Assembly (NCBI GenBank): GCA_033557835.1
Contig: JAWQRO010000219.1
Span: 1-48,128, forward strand
Source of the DNA: Helochares maculicollis
Lineage: Eukaryota > Arthropoda > Insecta > Coleoptera > Hydrophilidae
Length of the DNA stretch: 48,128 nt
Direction: 5' to 3'
Part shown: piece after piece, positions 11,701-24,524 of the stretch
Position numbering within the stretch: the stretch's first letter is position 1
How the letters are laid out: each line of letters opens with the position of its first letter
The notes under the pieces: generated by a model
Seen by the model: the letters and a program-made list of their open reading frames with translations, nothing else
The model's database searches: none
Told to the model about the DNA's origin: nothing
Program-made: the position numbers and the translations under genes

Positions 11701-14700
11701 GCATACAATATTTTAGTGACCAAACTAATCTTTTTTTAAGTAAAATTTACTATTCTTCACTGGTATTTTATAAAAACATAGAGAAACAATATTAATCGTA
11801 TTTGTAATAAATCTTTTAAGAAATGTTAAACCATATTTAAATATCAAACTGCCTTAAAAAGACTTAAAATGATCTATATTCATGCATTATTCAAAAGCAA
11901 TAGCAGTATTTATTTAAAACTTTTCAAACATAATATGCATCTTTTAAAATTAGATAATTTGTATTCTAAAACTAATTAAAAATGAACAAAAATATTTGCT
12001 CTCAGCAATAAACTCATTGCTTTGAAAAAGTATTTGTTTAAAAATGCTACTCTTCTAAGAACAAAAGAAATCTAAAATATATTCTTGTCCAGTTATAAAG
12101 AACAATATCTAAAAATCCAAAGGTTATCGATTTAGATCAGACTTAACCTTGGTAATGATGTTTAATGTAAATTGTGTGGATATAGAAAATAAAAAGGGAA
12201 CAAACTATTTGAATATGAGCTAAGTTTCGAAAATCAATTACTTTTCGTTTCAAAATATTTAGGGATGGCCCATTCAGTCCACGGCATTCAAAATCTAGTT
12301 GTTTACAATTATTTCATTAGAGTACATAACAGGATATCGCTACTTAAATGCGAGTGTTACTCAGTGTAGCCCTTACATTATCGCAGCTGGCAGATTGAAA
12401 CTGATAATCAACAAGAAACATTACAATGACAATGTTTAGATGGCATTGAAAGTGGCAAAAGAAAACCACTATACTTGTATTACTTTCCAAGAAAATGAAG
12501 TGCTGATCGCATATAAAAACAGCTTCATCTTCGACCGTCCTTTAATGGGAAGACGGTACAAAAAAATCTACAGATCAGCTATAATATGTTGAGGAAAATC
12601 AGACACGAAATAGGGATTTCAATTTTTCAAAAAAATGGTTCTGTCCGGTGCAGTATAAAACTCAATTTAAGAAATGCATAAATAAATCATTTCCATATTG
12701 AAAGTTAAAACTACAAACTACCATAGTCCAATTTATGAACATATGTAATAGATCAGTTTCCCTCATATAGAGTCAGAAGAATAATTTGCAGAAGACAAAC
12801 ACTGTTGTTACCAAATTAAGTTCATTTTCATTTAACTCTATGCCCAATCAAGTGATTATGACGATGAAGAAGTTGGAAAGCCTGAAATAGGGCATTTGCG
12901 TTAAAAATAATAAAATGTATATTGCAGTGAGAACACTGAAACGATGAGATTTAGTCTATAGAAGAAACATTATTGAGCTGAAGCATTAAATCAAGAGAAA
13001 ACAGATTCATTCACTGTGTAACATAACGTAATTTGGCTGCAATTAATACTTATAAAAATGCTCCTCTGCAATTGTGTATCACCGGTAAACACAAAAGTAA
13101 AAATTGTTACGTTGGCAAAAATATATCTCAGTGTTGAACCACCGTCAAACTGCAACTAACTCATAACAGAAATTCAAACTTGTGTTATTTAAATGAAAAG
13201 TCAAACTCCAAATAGTAAAAAACTCATAATTCTCCAGATTTCATACCTAAAATATCGACTTGCAAAGAGAACAGTAGATACAATGAAACCTATAATTCAC
13301 AGTAAAAAAACGACAATGCCATGAAAACTGAGAAGTTCTGGACCCATATTGAGTAGCCTTACTATGCTTTTGAAACAAAAATTCAACAAGAGATGAAACA
13401 ACAAAGTTTCATCATTGGTTTGAATAGAAAAAAGTCATAAAATCCAATGAAATTTTAATGCATATTTTCAAGACATTGCCAATATGCTAGCACGTCAAGG
13501 GTTGATATGTAATGGACTGCTAATAAACACTGATATACTGCTACTTTCCTTTTTGAATAATTTATTTTCAATTCATTTTTACAAAGCCCTGAATGGAATG
13601 CATTACTAAATTAACTAGTCGCAGTCATCGAGAACGGTTTGATGCGACAACCTTTGCCTAATGGATTTAAAATTAATTAATACAGTTTTCAACAGCAGTC
13701 GCATCACAACGAACGGACTACCATCGAATCCTACATACAAACACAAAACAAATAAAATCCTCTTGTTGTTGGTATCCCAAACGTAAATTAACGTTGCTTT
13801 AATTAATGGAAATTTAAATCTAACGTAGTGGATGCTCCAATGAATTGGCTCTAAACCAACGACTGGTTATGTAGTTCGAGAATGGGTAGTTGGCAACAAA
13901 AATTTTGTCTAACATCCTGAAGTAAAGGTTGGCTTGTAAAAGATTAAAATTATGGTCCAGCTGCATGTGTCAGCGTGCATCTCACGTTACAAGGAAATTG
14001 AAGGGCGGAGGAGCATTCAGCAAGAAGATTTCATCTCATCTAAAAGTTTCCACAACCCTGTCGACGGAAGAACTATTTAAAACTTTAAACTGGGTCAACA
14101 AAACAATAAGGATAAACGGGCAGTCGCCTGAACTTTGCCGGCGATATTGTTATTTTGCGCTCATAACCCAAATGATCCCGAATTTAGTCGAACTTCCATC
14201 TAGGACTTAATATCCCTCGGAAAAAACCGGAGTAGGTTAATAGCTTCACTAAAAGAAGCGGAAGAAAAAACCCGATAATGCATTTAGTGCACTCTGCATG
14301 TAGTCAACTCGAGCTAACTAGGAGATGATAAAATTAGCATCCTATTGGTCTAAGATTGAACTAACAATTTCTTGTGCCCTCCTCTACCCCCAAAGCTGAT
14401 TCCGTTCTTCAGGGTGAAATATCAAACCGAGGCGTTACGCTTTGCCGCACCCCAACGAGAAGTGAGGGGCAAAAGGTAAACCCCAAGAGAGTCCTTACCC
14501 CTAAGGCTATTATCGTTTACGCACAGAAGGTAATAAAAACAGTTACGTAAAAGAAGTTAAGAAGATTAATTGTCTAATAAAAACTATTAACGTTAAAGCC
14601 ATTTCAAAGTTAAATACCCCCAGTTTATCAAACCAACAATTTATTTCCTCTTATTAAGTTATTAAGGAAGGTCTTTGTGTATAGGTTTATTAAGCCCGTG

Positions 14701-15423
14701 AAATTGCGATTATGTTAAATTAGGTATTTTCATCGTAAAGGGGTAAATTGGATTTTAATTAATTTATTTGTTTTTAGCTAGCTGAAATTACGCAGTGAAA
14801 TTTTATTTTCCTTAATTCGGGCCGTTCGCCGCCAATAACAAATCAAACCGCAGCTCCGTGCCGTATGATTTTTCCTTTATACAATCAATCAGCTTTTGTC
14901 AATAGAAATTACCAGGACAAACTAGAACATTCCCACAACGTCACATCCTGTTAAACGAAAACAGAGCTTGGTTTGAAAGGAAACCTTCAATGTTTGATTT
15001 TCAATGTTGATCTCCTCATCATTTAACCTACCCTCTCTCTGCCAGCATTGCGTGCTGATGCTGCCTATCTAAATTTGTGCCCTTGTTGGTGGCGAGTGGC
15101 GTAGGTCGTGTTGATTTAATTTTAGTTTAATTGATTTTCAGCATTTTGAAGTTTCACGTTCCTCTGCGTCATCAGCGACACCTCGACGCCAACGCTTGCC
15201 GTTTGAGTGCCTAGATTTTAAAAATACCATATCATTTGGTTGGAATTCATCAAGTTATGGTAAATCATTCCTGATTTAGTTTTTCCTATACCTTTTCATG
15301 TGGATTTGCAAAACACATCCAAACAAATATCTTGTGGGGCAATGGAAGCAAATAGCTGCAGCCTGTGTTTGTGTATTCATATCATAATACAAGGATTGAC
15401 ACTGATAAATGTCCCGCTTTTGA
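8741..15423. other. Long gene-free stretch
   Basis: No gene supported over almost 7 kb. Slightly GC-richer islands at about 9770-9850, 10310-10430, 10800-11220 and 14230-14500 carry overlapping open frames on both strands, typical of unselected GC-rich sequence, and I see no domain in them. An ACACCCTGTATA string at 8894-8905 resembles the end of many insect repeats. The remainder (11.3-13.9 kb) is A/T-dense and featureless. Confidence 0.5.
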
Positions 15424-15639
15424 AATGTCTCTGCAGAATGGATATTGAATGGTAGCGATCACAAAGCCACATTTATTCAAACTCTGATGCAGCAGATAAG
15501 CCCGAAGAGCTACTACAAAGCTGGAAAGTGGATAAAAACTGAAACTAACATCGGAATGCTGGCTTGGAGTTACGTGTCACTTATTAATTTGGCTTTGTTG
15601 TTTTGGGAAAAAGGAATGCTCACAAACTATACATTGTGA
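15424..15639 (+). CDS. Weak candidate terminal exon, unknown product
   Basis: A 71-codon open frame runs from just after a TGA (15421-15423) to a TGA ending at 15639, with a good 3' splice site (TGTCTCTGCAG) ending at 15436. Read from there the residues have a balanced, protein-like composition ending with a hydrophobic patch (YVSLINLALLFW) near the C-terminus. No start codon, upstream exon or homologue is recognised. It could be the last exon of a gene or a chance open frame. Confidence 0.18.
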   Translation, partial: NVSAEWILNGSDHKATFIQTLMQQISPKSYYKAGKWIKTETNIGMLAWSYVSLINLALLFWEKGMLTNYTL

Positions 15640-16419
15640 TATAGTTAATGTTTGTGCCATGAAATTTTCTAGAAACGTGAATATGGCAATAATTACATAC
15701 TCATATGATTTCAATATGCAAAAACGATGATATTTTTGTTTTTTTTTACAAAACATACTTTCGCTCTTATTTCAAATACCAGACAAAAAATCTGCTTCCC
15801 CTACACTGTCACTCTAATAAAGTAATACATATTTTACTACTATCAATAATAATAATATTGATATTTAGTCTGAATTTAAAGCGGTTGTGATGCAGTTTAC
15901 AAAGCAAAGAAAGAGTGTAGTAGTAATTATCGGAAAAACTCTGCAATTTATATTTATATAAGGAATTCTTTAAAATACAATTAAATGAATCCACATAAAA
16001 CATTCATGGGCTGAGCACAGCTTCAGTATAAATATGTAACAAGAGCATAACTATAATAATGATAAAATCCAATTTTGAATGCGGCATAAATCCGCCAGAT
16101 TCTAAGCGATGACTTTGATAATGATGAGTTTAAGGGCATCGAGTGATTACAATTTATTGATCTATTGGCTTGTAGACCTCAACGAAAGATTCTCTCAAAT
16201 CATTCATGCAGAATGTGAATCATGACGTCATCTGCATTATACGCAACTTCATCTTGCTGAAATCATCATATGTCATCTACCTTCATTTCTATCAACTACA
16301 AATCGGTTTTAATCGTTATACTTCGATATATGGATAAATAAGAAGTGCTTAGAAGACCCTTCAAATTTTGATTACAAAATGTGTTAGAAGTTCTTTCACA
16401 TTGAACACATTTGTGTGTA
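15640..16419. other. Non-coding stretch, no gene seen
   Basis: AT-rich sequence between the exon candidate and the mariner block. Only short overlapping open frames occur, with no recognisable motif. Confidence 0.5.
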
Positions 16420-16421
16420 TA

Positions 16422-17566
16422 TTAGAGTGACCGGAGATTAATGTCGTTTCTGGGCATGTCGATATTTGATTGTCAATTGGTAGCTCATTACGTACTTGGA
16501 AGGCGTGTCAAAGAGATTTTGAAGTTATTGTATCATATTTGCTTCTGAATAATTAAGTATTAGACTTTGTTTGCAATTTGGGGTGAAATGGCCAACCAAA
16601 TTCCAGAAGAGCATATCCGGCATTGGTTGCTTTTTGAGTTTCACAAGGGTAATACCGCAACTGCTGCGACTAAAAACATTTGCGATGTTTATCCAAGCGC
16701 ATTGGACGTTCGAAAATGCCTCAGATAGTTCTCCAAGTTCAGATCAGGCAATTTTGATCTCTCGGACGCCCATCGATCAGGAAGACCAACCACATTAGAT
16801 AACGACGTGCTAAGGGCAAAAGTAGAAGCAAATCCATGTCAAACAATTGAGGAACTTTTCAACAACCTTAACCAACCTTGATCAACCATCCAAGAACATT
16901 TGCCGCAAAATTGGAAAAATAAGCAGAGCTCGTGTTTCGGTCCCCCATAATCTATATGAACAGAATAAAGCCAACCGATCCATCATGTGCAACGTAGTGC
17001 TTCAACGGCATCGTACAGTTCCGTTTTTTGATCGCTTAATCACTAAAGACGAAAAATGGGCCCTGTACAACAATGCGAAATGCAAAAGACAGTAGCTCAA
17101 CCAAAATGAATTACCACATTCTACTGCAAAGCCGGGTTTACACCTCAAAAAGGTACTTATGTACGTTTGGTGGAATACACGCGGAGTTGTTCACTTTGAA
17201 GTGTAAAACCTGGACAAGCTGTTAATGCATATGTCTATTATGAACAATTGGAACGAATAAGCCGGTCTTTGATTGAAAAGTGTCCGGCAATTGTTAACAG
17301 AAAAGGACTTATTGTGCAACATGACAATGCAAGACCGCACTGTGCAAAATAGACCTTAAACAAAATTAACGAATTGGAGTGGGAGGTCACTGCAACATTG
17401 TCTTAGTAGTAAAAAGTTAGAAAATTTTGGTAATGTCCAAAATGCTAGCTCGACATATTTTACAGAAAAACCGATTGAATTTTACCGCTCTGAAATAAAA
17501 ACTTGTTAAAAATGTAGTCGTGCGAAATTAACTTAATAAAACGATTTTTTTTTCCGGTCCCCCTAA
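16422..17566 (+). mobile_element. Second mariner transposon, 3' internally deleted, TIRs kept
   Basis: A 1145-bp mariner flanked by TA (16420-16421 and 17567-17568). The ends are imperfect inverted repeats: TTAGAGTGACCGGAGATTAA on the left against the complement of TTCCGGTCCCCCTAA on the right (to 17566), with similarity extending about 30 bp. The TIR and protein sequence differ from the 6.57-kb element, so it is another mariner lineage and an independent insertion. It lacks the segment encoding the third catalytic Asp, so it is non-autonomous. Confidence 0.93.
16588..17406 (+). pseudogene. mariner transposase pseudogene, lacking the last catalytic Asp
   Basis: Starts with an intact-looking N-terminus at the ATG at 16588 (MANQIPEEHIRHWLLFEFHK), followed by the helix-turn-helix and FRSGNFDLSDAHRSGRPTT motifs. 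Stops at TAG (codon 46 region) and TGA interrupt it, and a frameshift at about 16.90 kb moves the frame to VPHNLYEQNKANRSI. Then come a mutated first catalytic motif TKDEKW, a stop after KCKRQ, the MYVWWNTRGVVHFEV block, a second frameshift at about 17.20 kb, and the second catalytic motif QHDNARPHCAK followed by a stop. After EWEV the homology ends abruptly; the YSPDxAPSD motif with the third Asp is missing. Clearly dead for transposition on its own. Confidence 0.92.
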
Positions 17567-17699
17567 TATTACCGACATTTAATTATACAAAATAAAAAAT
17601 AAAATAAATAACATATTCAATAATAATATTAAAATTCAGTATTAAGACTTTATATGGGTAGCATGATATTTATAAATAACTACAAGTGCATTAGTTGGA

Positions 17700-18463
17700 G
17701 TAGTCAAATGTCTATCAGAGTGACTACAATGATAAATCAATCACTGTCGGACAAACGAATGTTGAAAGTATTTAAGGACTCTTCGCCTGCAATTTGTACA
17801 GTAGAAAGATGGATTGGTGAATTTCAACGTAGTCGTACAAGCCTTGAAGACATCCACGTCAAGGCAGTCTACAAATAGCAACAACACCAGAAAAATATAT
17901 AAGATGTCGTATTGAAAAATCGTCGAGGGACTGAAAGACTGAAAATGGGGCAAAAACAAATTCGAATGTGGCTTTATCAGCAACATTTCGAGCATTTTTG
18001 AAAGAGAAAAGTGGATTTTGTGCGTCGATTCATCACTATGGATAAAGCCTATCGTCATCATCCTGAATCAAAACAATAGCCTAAAGAGTGGTGTGAATCT
18101 AGTTCTTCGACTCTAACTAAGTTCGTGTCCAGAAATTGGCCTAAAAGAAGTCTAAAACTTGCATCAGTTTTGTTATGCAAAAGAAATTTTGTTTGTGGAT
18201 GACTTGCAATCAGGACAATGCACCGTGTCACAAGATAATGGATAAAATCAATAAAATAAAGTTCGAATGTTTGGAGCATCCCCCGTATTCACTTGCGACT
18301 TCCATATGTCGCTAGACCTAAAAAAAATCATGAAATGATGGTCACAACAGATGTGGAAGCGTGTGTCTTGATGTGCAGGCAGACTACTGAATAATAAAGT
18401 ATATTTCAAAGGATAAAATTGTGATTTTGTTATCGAACCGCAAAAGTTATTGGACAACCTAGT
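17700..18463 (+). pseudogene. Third mariner copy, heavily decayed transposase
   Basis: Fragments of a different mariner lineage, the one whose transposase is fused in mammalian SETMAR-like proteins. I read DSSPAICTVERWIGEFQR (N-terminal DNA-binding domain), QIRMWLYQQHFEHF, VDFVRRFITMDKAYRHHPES (first catalytic region, normally MDETWIHHYTPES), and QDNAPCH with LEHPPYS (second catalytic region), separated by stops, frameshifts and deletions. The right end retains a recognisable terminal repeat remnant, TTATTGGACAACCTA, to about 18463. No good left repeat is visible; a poor candidate begins at about 17691. It lies only about 130 bp after the end of the preceding mariner. Confidence 0.82.
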
Positions 18464-18469
18464 ATACTA

Positions 18470-21400
18470 TAATTAAATTATACATTTGCGGGTAAACAAA
18501 TTGGTAATATCGGTGATAGAAGTATTAGTTTATTCTTAGTGTCAACATTTGTAGAAAATATAAGACCGTATGATTCCACTTTTGTTGTTTTGAAACTTAA
18601 GGTTTCGTTAGTCTAAGCTCAAGAATAAAAAGAAATAGACTAATACTAGATAGTATTTGAATAATTAATTTTAGACTTTAATTTTAGGTTGAAACTAAAT
18701 ATGAGCACAATAGATGAGAAAAACAATGACATTGTGCTGGAAGGTTTTGTTGATAGTATGTTATTATTTTAAAAGCCGAATCAGATGTTGCCAGATCAAA
18801 TTAAAAACTATCAATTATTAGTGAAAAGCTGACCTTTAAAAAGCTTTTTCTATTTTTGATGTTTAAGAAGAATATTTAACTGAATATCTTCCCTGAGTAA
18901 TCTACCGCAAATAAGCACACAGTGCATCGAGTTACATATTTACAAAGTTAAAGGAAATCAGAACTCGACTAAGTCATAGGCAAATTATATACCTCACAGT
19001 AGCGAGTTTTACTCAACACTTTATTTCACGGCGCGTCTCCGTAATTAAATATACTACAGATTTAATAATCTAATAACTTCCTAAGTGATAATAATTTTAG
19101 AAGTAGAGCGACTTCAACGAAGCCAAACTGGTAGTACGTTTTATGTGGATATTAAGTACACATCGACGCAATTTTGCGCGTAATTCATGAGGAAATTTAC
19201 TTGAGCTGAAATTAAGCTATTAATTAGGACGTGAATTTTTAATTACCAACCTACCTAGAAGGTACATAATAACATTAAATCTCATGTGCGTGCAATAAAG
19301 GAAACTACCTGCCTTCTCCACGGTAATAACATCTCCTGGTTCGGGTTATTCAGCTGGAAATTTACGCTAGTTAATAACGGCGTACCGGATATTCAAGAGT
19401 AACAAAATTGCGATTTATTGACAACAGCCAGGTTTATTGAGAAACGTCGAGATGCTGCGAACTTCTATAAGAAGAGGAGATGGAAGGATTCCCTAAGTAG
19501 ATGAAGTTAAGCTTGGCGTTTCTGTTAACAGTGCTAAGAAAAAAATCCGAGAAAAACGGCGAGGGTAAAAATGCGAAAGTAAAAATACGAAAGAGAAAAC
19601 GCTAAAGTTTAAGGTCTGAAATTAAAATTGCAGAAATTTAGATGACTTTCAAAAACTTCTGCCTGGCTAGAAGAAATCCCCAGCTAAAGTTAAAGTGAAA
19701 TCTTGACAGTTGTCTATAAAGTTTGAAGGTCAAAATAATTACGACCTCTTCCCCTAAAGGCATAGATCGCTTATCGACAGCTTCCCTAAGCTTTTTTTAA
19801 GGAACGTCGAAAGGAATTGCAAAAACTTCCAGAAGAGTCTAAAAGTAGTTTCGGAATAATAAATCACTAAATATCCTTGCTTTTAAAATACACCTGGGAG
19901 TACTAACTTTTTACATAAGTAAAGCAGACAAAACGCAGATATGCTCAAAACTAAATCAATTATACACTGACATTCATCACTCTCAATAAGAAAAACTAAA
20001 GCTCTTTCCATGCAAATCTCCTGTCTTACTGTCTAGACTTCAGCGCAAAAACTTGCCAGTATGAATAAAAATCAGCATTGGTTAAATTTGATTATGAAAA
20101 ACCTAAAAAAGGAGTTGCCTTAACCCCGATTTTGACCTTTAAAAATTCTGTAGGGCGCCTTGAGATAATCGTCCTGGACAAATTTCGAATTTGAATTTTC
20201 CGGATTTCTGCGATTAATTTCATTGGAAAGCGAATCCGCAGTAGCCGTCCCGAAAGGTGAATTGGGTGATTAATTTCGGAACAACCAAAACGCATCAAGC
20301 CTTCTTTACCTTCATTAATCACAGGGGAAAATTCGGCCGGACTTTCGGTCCCCGATCTAACGACACTTTAATACCGTGTTTATTTCAACTTCCTTCCAAA
20401 GTCTTAGAATTTTTTCCTTCGCCGCTCCGGCCGTATTAAAATTCCAGCCGCGTTCAATATTTGTCAGGAGATTTTGACTCGAGCCTAATTTAAATATCTT
20501 TTGTCATTCCGTTTGGGTACTTAAGGAACTTTGCTGAAATAATATAATAAAGGAGCTTCGACTGTATTAAAATTGTAAATCAATACTCTGAGCAGTTAAA
20601 CAAATATTTGCTGTTAAGGGAGAAACTTTTTAATCGAGTTTACCTCCTCAGGTATTGACTGGCACTTTTCAGGCACACGTGAGAAAGTTTTCTTTGGCAA
20701 AAATCGTTATAACTTTGACGGTTTTAACCACCAGAAAAACAGAGAAGAAGCATTGAGGATTAGAGGATTATTTATGTCTTGTAGTCTAAGCTTTTGTTTA
20801 AAGCTTGTTAGATTTATCAATGTTGCGTCTATTTTCTCATTAAATAAGAAACGAAACGTAAATCACAACGATATTGTAAATTCATGTAAGGATTTTGCGT
20901 ATTATTAGTATTACAATTCTGAAGATGTATTAATTTGCGAATAAAAAATCATCTTAAAACTGATAGAAAAAAATGTCTCTAAACACTTTGGGCTCAAGAC
21001 ATTAGATTTGAGTTAATTCTGAAGAAAAAAGTTTAGTTGAGTTAAGGCAATTTCGTAAATTATATTACAGTTTGCTGTCTTAATTTCTTATTTATCCAGT
21101 CAATTTCAAGCTAGTTCCAAACACTTTCTCAATTCTTACATATTTCAATTTTATAAATGTTTTTAACGTTTTCTTCCGGAGACAATAGATGTTAATGCAT
21201 AACTATAAAGAAATGAGCTTCTGGATTAAGAATAAAGCAATATTAAAATGTTTCGGTTTTGTTAATAAATACTATTGAAATTAACAAAAAACGAAATCTT
21301 AGTGATTTGATTGAGTTTGCAGACAATTGAGTTTGTTTTGTCAGCAAACATAATTTGCCTAGATGGCAGCTAGAATAGTCACTTCTTACAAAGTCAGTTC

Positions 21401-23970
21401 GTAGGTCCTCTTTGATCAAAAGGACGCTAGAGACCCTTGCGGTAAAATGAAGGGGACACTTGAGACTTTATAAAGCCCCAACTCTTTCAACATCATATCT
21501 CATCTTTGTCACTTATACAATTTTAAATGTTTACTAAAATGCCAATTTTTTAAATATTAAAATTTCACATGTATTTTTGTTCAGTCTTAAGAACAAACAT
21601 TGCTCTGTTTTTACATTTATGGTTTTCAATATTTGTACAAAAACTAGCTACTATGAAACCTCAAGAAGCTTACATCTCTGAATGTGCCGCAATTTGCCTT
21701 AAAGATTTAATCCTATAATAAAAAATCAAACTTATTGCTTTTCAAGTAGGGCAGTAATTTGTGTTTATAAAATACAAAAATGACTTATCCTCTATTAGTT
21801 TTGTTATATCCCAAACGTCAGGTTCACCCACCGCGCCTGCCAACAATGGCTAACCGAACCTTTATACAAAGTAAACAAATACACGTTAAGGAGACACACC
21901 AAATGTGATAATATATTCATGAAAAGCCGTTAACATAAACTATGTTCACGATTCGATAAATATACACACAAGTTTGTAGCAGCAATGTACATGCTGTATA
22001 AAGTTATAAGCTGGTCGTTAGTCTGGGGGTAAGTATCTTATCGTCGTAAGACAATCTAAATGTGATGAGCTATCGCAGTTGTGTAGCCCCAGAGGTGATT
22101 TTAGTGCGAACCTACGACGACAGTTCATAGACAAAACGATAAATGTAAACAGAAAGCTCGTAAACGATATGATGGGTGCCTAAACTGATCTAGCTTTTAC
22201 GTTTATATGAGCTGCAAGCTACGTGTCCGAAACGTGACTTAATATGAATTTTCAAGAAGATTCTCTTATTTCAATTATGTTGCAATTTTACGTGGAAGAA
22301 TTTCGATGTTCATTTTGAGTTTTATGACCTGAATGGAGTAGACTATTACAATATCTTTATGTGGGAACAATGGCCTTAAAAAACTCCTTTGGTGATTTCA
22401 TGAGTGACACCATATTTTATTTCCAATTTATCCTGTAATATATTTCTTTCATGTTAAGATTCCCAACACAGTTTTATAATTACCTTAATGGTTTTGAAAT
22501 CTACTTACCTCAGATAAAAAGAATTATATATTTAAAAAGTTAAAAAGGTCCAGATAACAGAAATATTTTGTGAGATATAAATCGTCCAGTGATTTATTAA
22601 GACCGAAAAAAGTTAATTAGCTCTCTCGTTATACACTCCTTAATGATAATTCCGTAAATTCATCCGGACAAAATAACTTCGTAGGCTCTTAATCCCCTTC
22701 AAGCTGTACATACAAACTTTGTCCTGGATGTATTTGTTAAGCTTACTGCTGGATGAGAAAATCGATTAATTTTTTGGTCCGCATTCGCACTTCTACATAG
22801 AAGCAATACATTAATTGATTTTTTAGTAATGTACTGGAATTTATATAGATGCGGTAAATTTAGATTTTAACCTTCCGAACTGTTTTTGCAATAAAAGCCG
22901 ATACTAAATTTATCCTAAAATTGTCCTTGGAATGTTGTTTTACAATGATAAATTCATAGCTTCTGCGACCCACAACTAAGACTTTGCTCTACATTATATT
23001 ACAATATATTAAAATATGATATTATTTATAATATTTATTTTTTATTACATTAATAGAAAGTAATATTTAGATATTAAGACTAGTCATTTACATTTTTTTG
23101 TCTCCAATAAATTGAATAAAAAAGTCTGTCTAAAAAGTTACAGATTGTACATTAAGGGCTGCCTTTTTCCACATATAAAATGAAAATAAAATTTTAGCAA
23201 TAGATTTAATATACGAATAAAAAATGGCAAATATTACGATCATGAAAAAATTTGACCTTGAGATTTTGACAGATTTTAACGATTTGGTGACCCCTGCATT
23301 CATTGTTACCCCTTCTGGGGCGTTGTCTGAGCGACGACAATTAGCATTTAGTTATTATCACAAAACCGTAGGCATATAGGACCACCAATATATATTTATA
23401 TGGGAATTTTGAGTAGACACACTCAAGGTTTTCTATAATTATAGTTTCTGCGATTTATGATTTTGAAAAATCAACTCAGTTTTAGTTAGACAGTCAATTT
23501 ACTATTATTATTATATAGTATTACAGGACATCTAGTAATGTTCTTCAATGCAATGAAAATTCGCCATGTTGCGTAGTATGTTGTCTATTATTGTTTTTGC
23601 ATTTTAAAAATATAGGAAGTAATTATAGTGTCAGAAATCAAATAAAATTGTATAAATAGTTAACGAGTCTCTACTATTTAGCTAGAAAAAAGATATTCCA
23701 AATATGTAATATAAAATGCTATTTAACTTTTAGATTAATATTTTAGTCTTATTGGTTTCATTGCTCAGATAAAGTTAAAATTAATCATTTATACAATTTG
23801 AAAAATCATCTGATGGCCTACATTGTAAGCAAGTTCATTGATTTGCACACAGTCTAGAGTAGTCGTCTTGAAATACAAATACAAAAATCTATATGCAGAA
23901 AATAGGGTACAAATTGAAATACTGTCCTATAGGTGTATATATTAGTAAACACAATACAATCCTGTTTACT
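18470..23970. other. Long gene-free stretch
   Basis: No coding region supported. Islands with slightly higher GC and TTAATTA-type motifs at 19.0-19.5 kb and 20.1-20.45 kb look like unassigned conserved or regulatory candidates, but this cannot be judged from one sequence. An inverted-repeat-rich spot at 22.02-22.12 kb is described in the findings. 22.9-24.0 kb is extremely AT-rich. Confidence 0.45.
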
Positions 23971-23974
23971 AAAC

Positions 23975-23982
23975 TATAAAAA
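23975..23982 (+). promoter_or_regulatory. Possible TATA box for the 24-kb locus
   Basis: TATAAAAA lies 160 bp upstream of the ATG at 24135 and 40 bp upstream of the ATG at 24015. A start site about 30 bp downstream (about 24005) would put both ORFs on the same transcript. In AT-rich DNA such strings are common, so this is suggestive only. Confidence 0.3.
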
Positions 23983-24014
23983 CAGGAATCAAGCTGCAGC
24001 AAAAAATTAATCAA

Positions 24015-24134
24015 ATGTACTCTGTGCTCAAACACTCTTATTCCGATTTTAATTGTAATAAATGTTGTGACTACGTCTTTCGACTACATTTTTGTCCGTG
24101 TTTGTCTTACATGTTTAATTTTTTACGTTTTTAA
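24015..24134 (+). CDS. Small upstream ORF abutting the 24135 start
   Basis: A 39-codon ORF with five Cys in its C-terminal two thirds (CNKCC followed later by CPC). Its TAA (24132-24134) is directly followed by the ATG of the spliced ORF, in the same frame. If transcribed from the TATA-like site at 23975 it would be the first ORF on the message. It could encode a peptide, regulate the downstream ORF by reinitiation, or be chance. No homologue recognised. Confidence 0.2.
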   Translation: MYSVLKHSYSDFNCNKCCDYVFRLHFCPCLSYMFNFLRF

Positions 24135-24523
24135 ATGGTCAACGCTGATGAACACAAGCGTATGTATTACATATTTTATAATTTGCAAATATATATTTTA
24201 TTCGTAATATTACATATTTTTGATAATATATTAATATATATTATACCGTTAATATACACTCAGCTGTAACTAGTTTTTGTTTTATTTCAGGAGAATTAAA
24301 AGAACAATTTAACAAACAATTTAAAAAAAATTCTTTCGTTGACGACAACCTTTTAAATACCAAAATAAATCCTTATGCGATAGGATACGCTTTTAAATTA
24401 ACAGAAGTCGCAGAACAAAAGCTAGAACTAATTAAAAGTGACCTAGATGACTATTGCAATAAAATTAAATTAAGATACAAGAAATTGAGAAAAGAAACAG
24501 AAGAGTTCTACGAAGAAAGATAA
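24135..24523 (+). CDS. Two-exon 85-aa charged, probably coiled-coil protein, unknown
   Basis: Exon 1 (24135-24159, 25 bp) ends at the donor GTATGT. The intron is 131 bp (24160-24290) and ends with a pyrimidine-rich acceptor, TTTTATTTCAG. Exon 2 (24291-24523) continues in the same reading frame for 77 codons to TAA. The product begins MVNADEHKRELKEQ, contains INPYAIGYAFKLTEVAEQ in the middle, and its C-terminal half is strongly charged and helical (DLDDYCNKIKL, YKKLRKETEEFYEER), consistent with a short coiled coil. There is no signal peptide or membrane segment, so it is probably cytosolic or nuclear. Splice sites and frame continuity are seen directly; function is unknown. The next ATG follows the stop after one base. 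Confidence 0.5.
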
Positions 24524-24524
24524 A

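Noticed and set aside
22060..22080. GTGATGAG string suggesting a hammerhead ribozyme core
   Set aside because: The required CTGATGA plus GAAA core and three-stem arrangement are not present.
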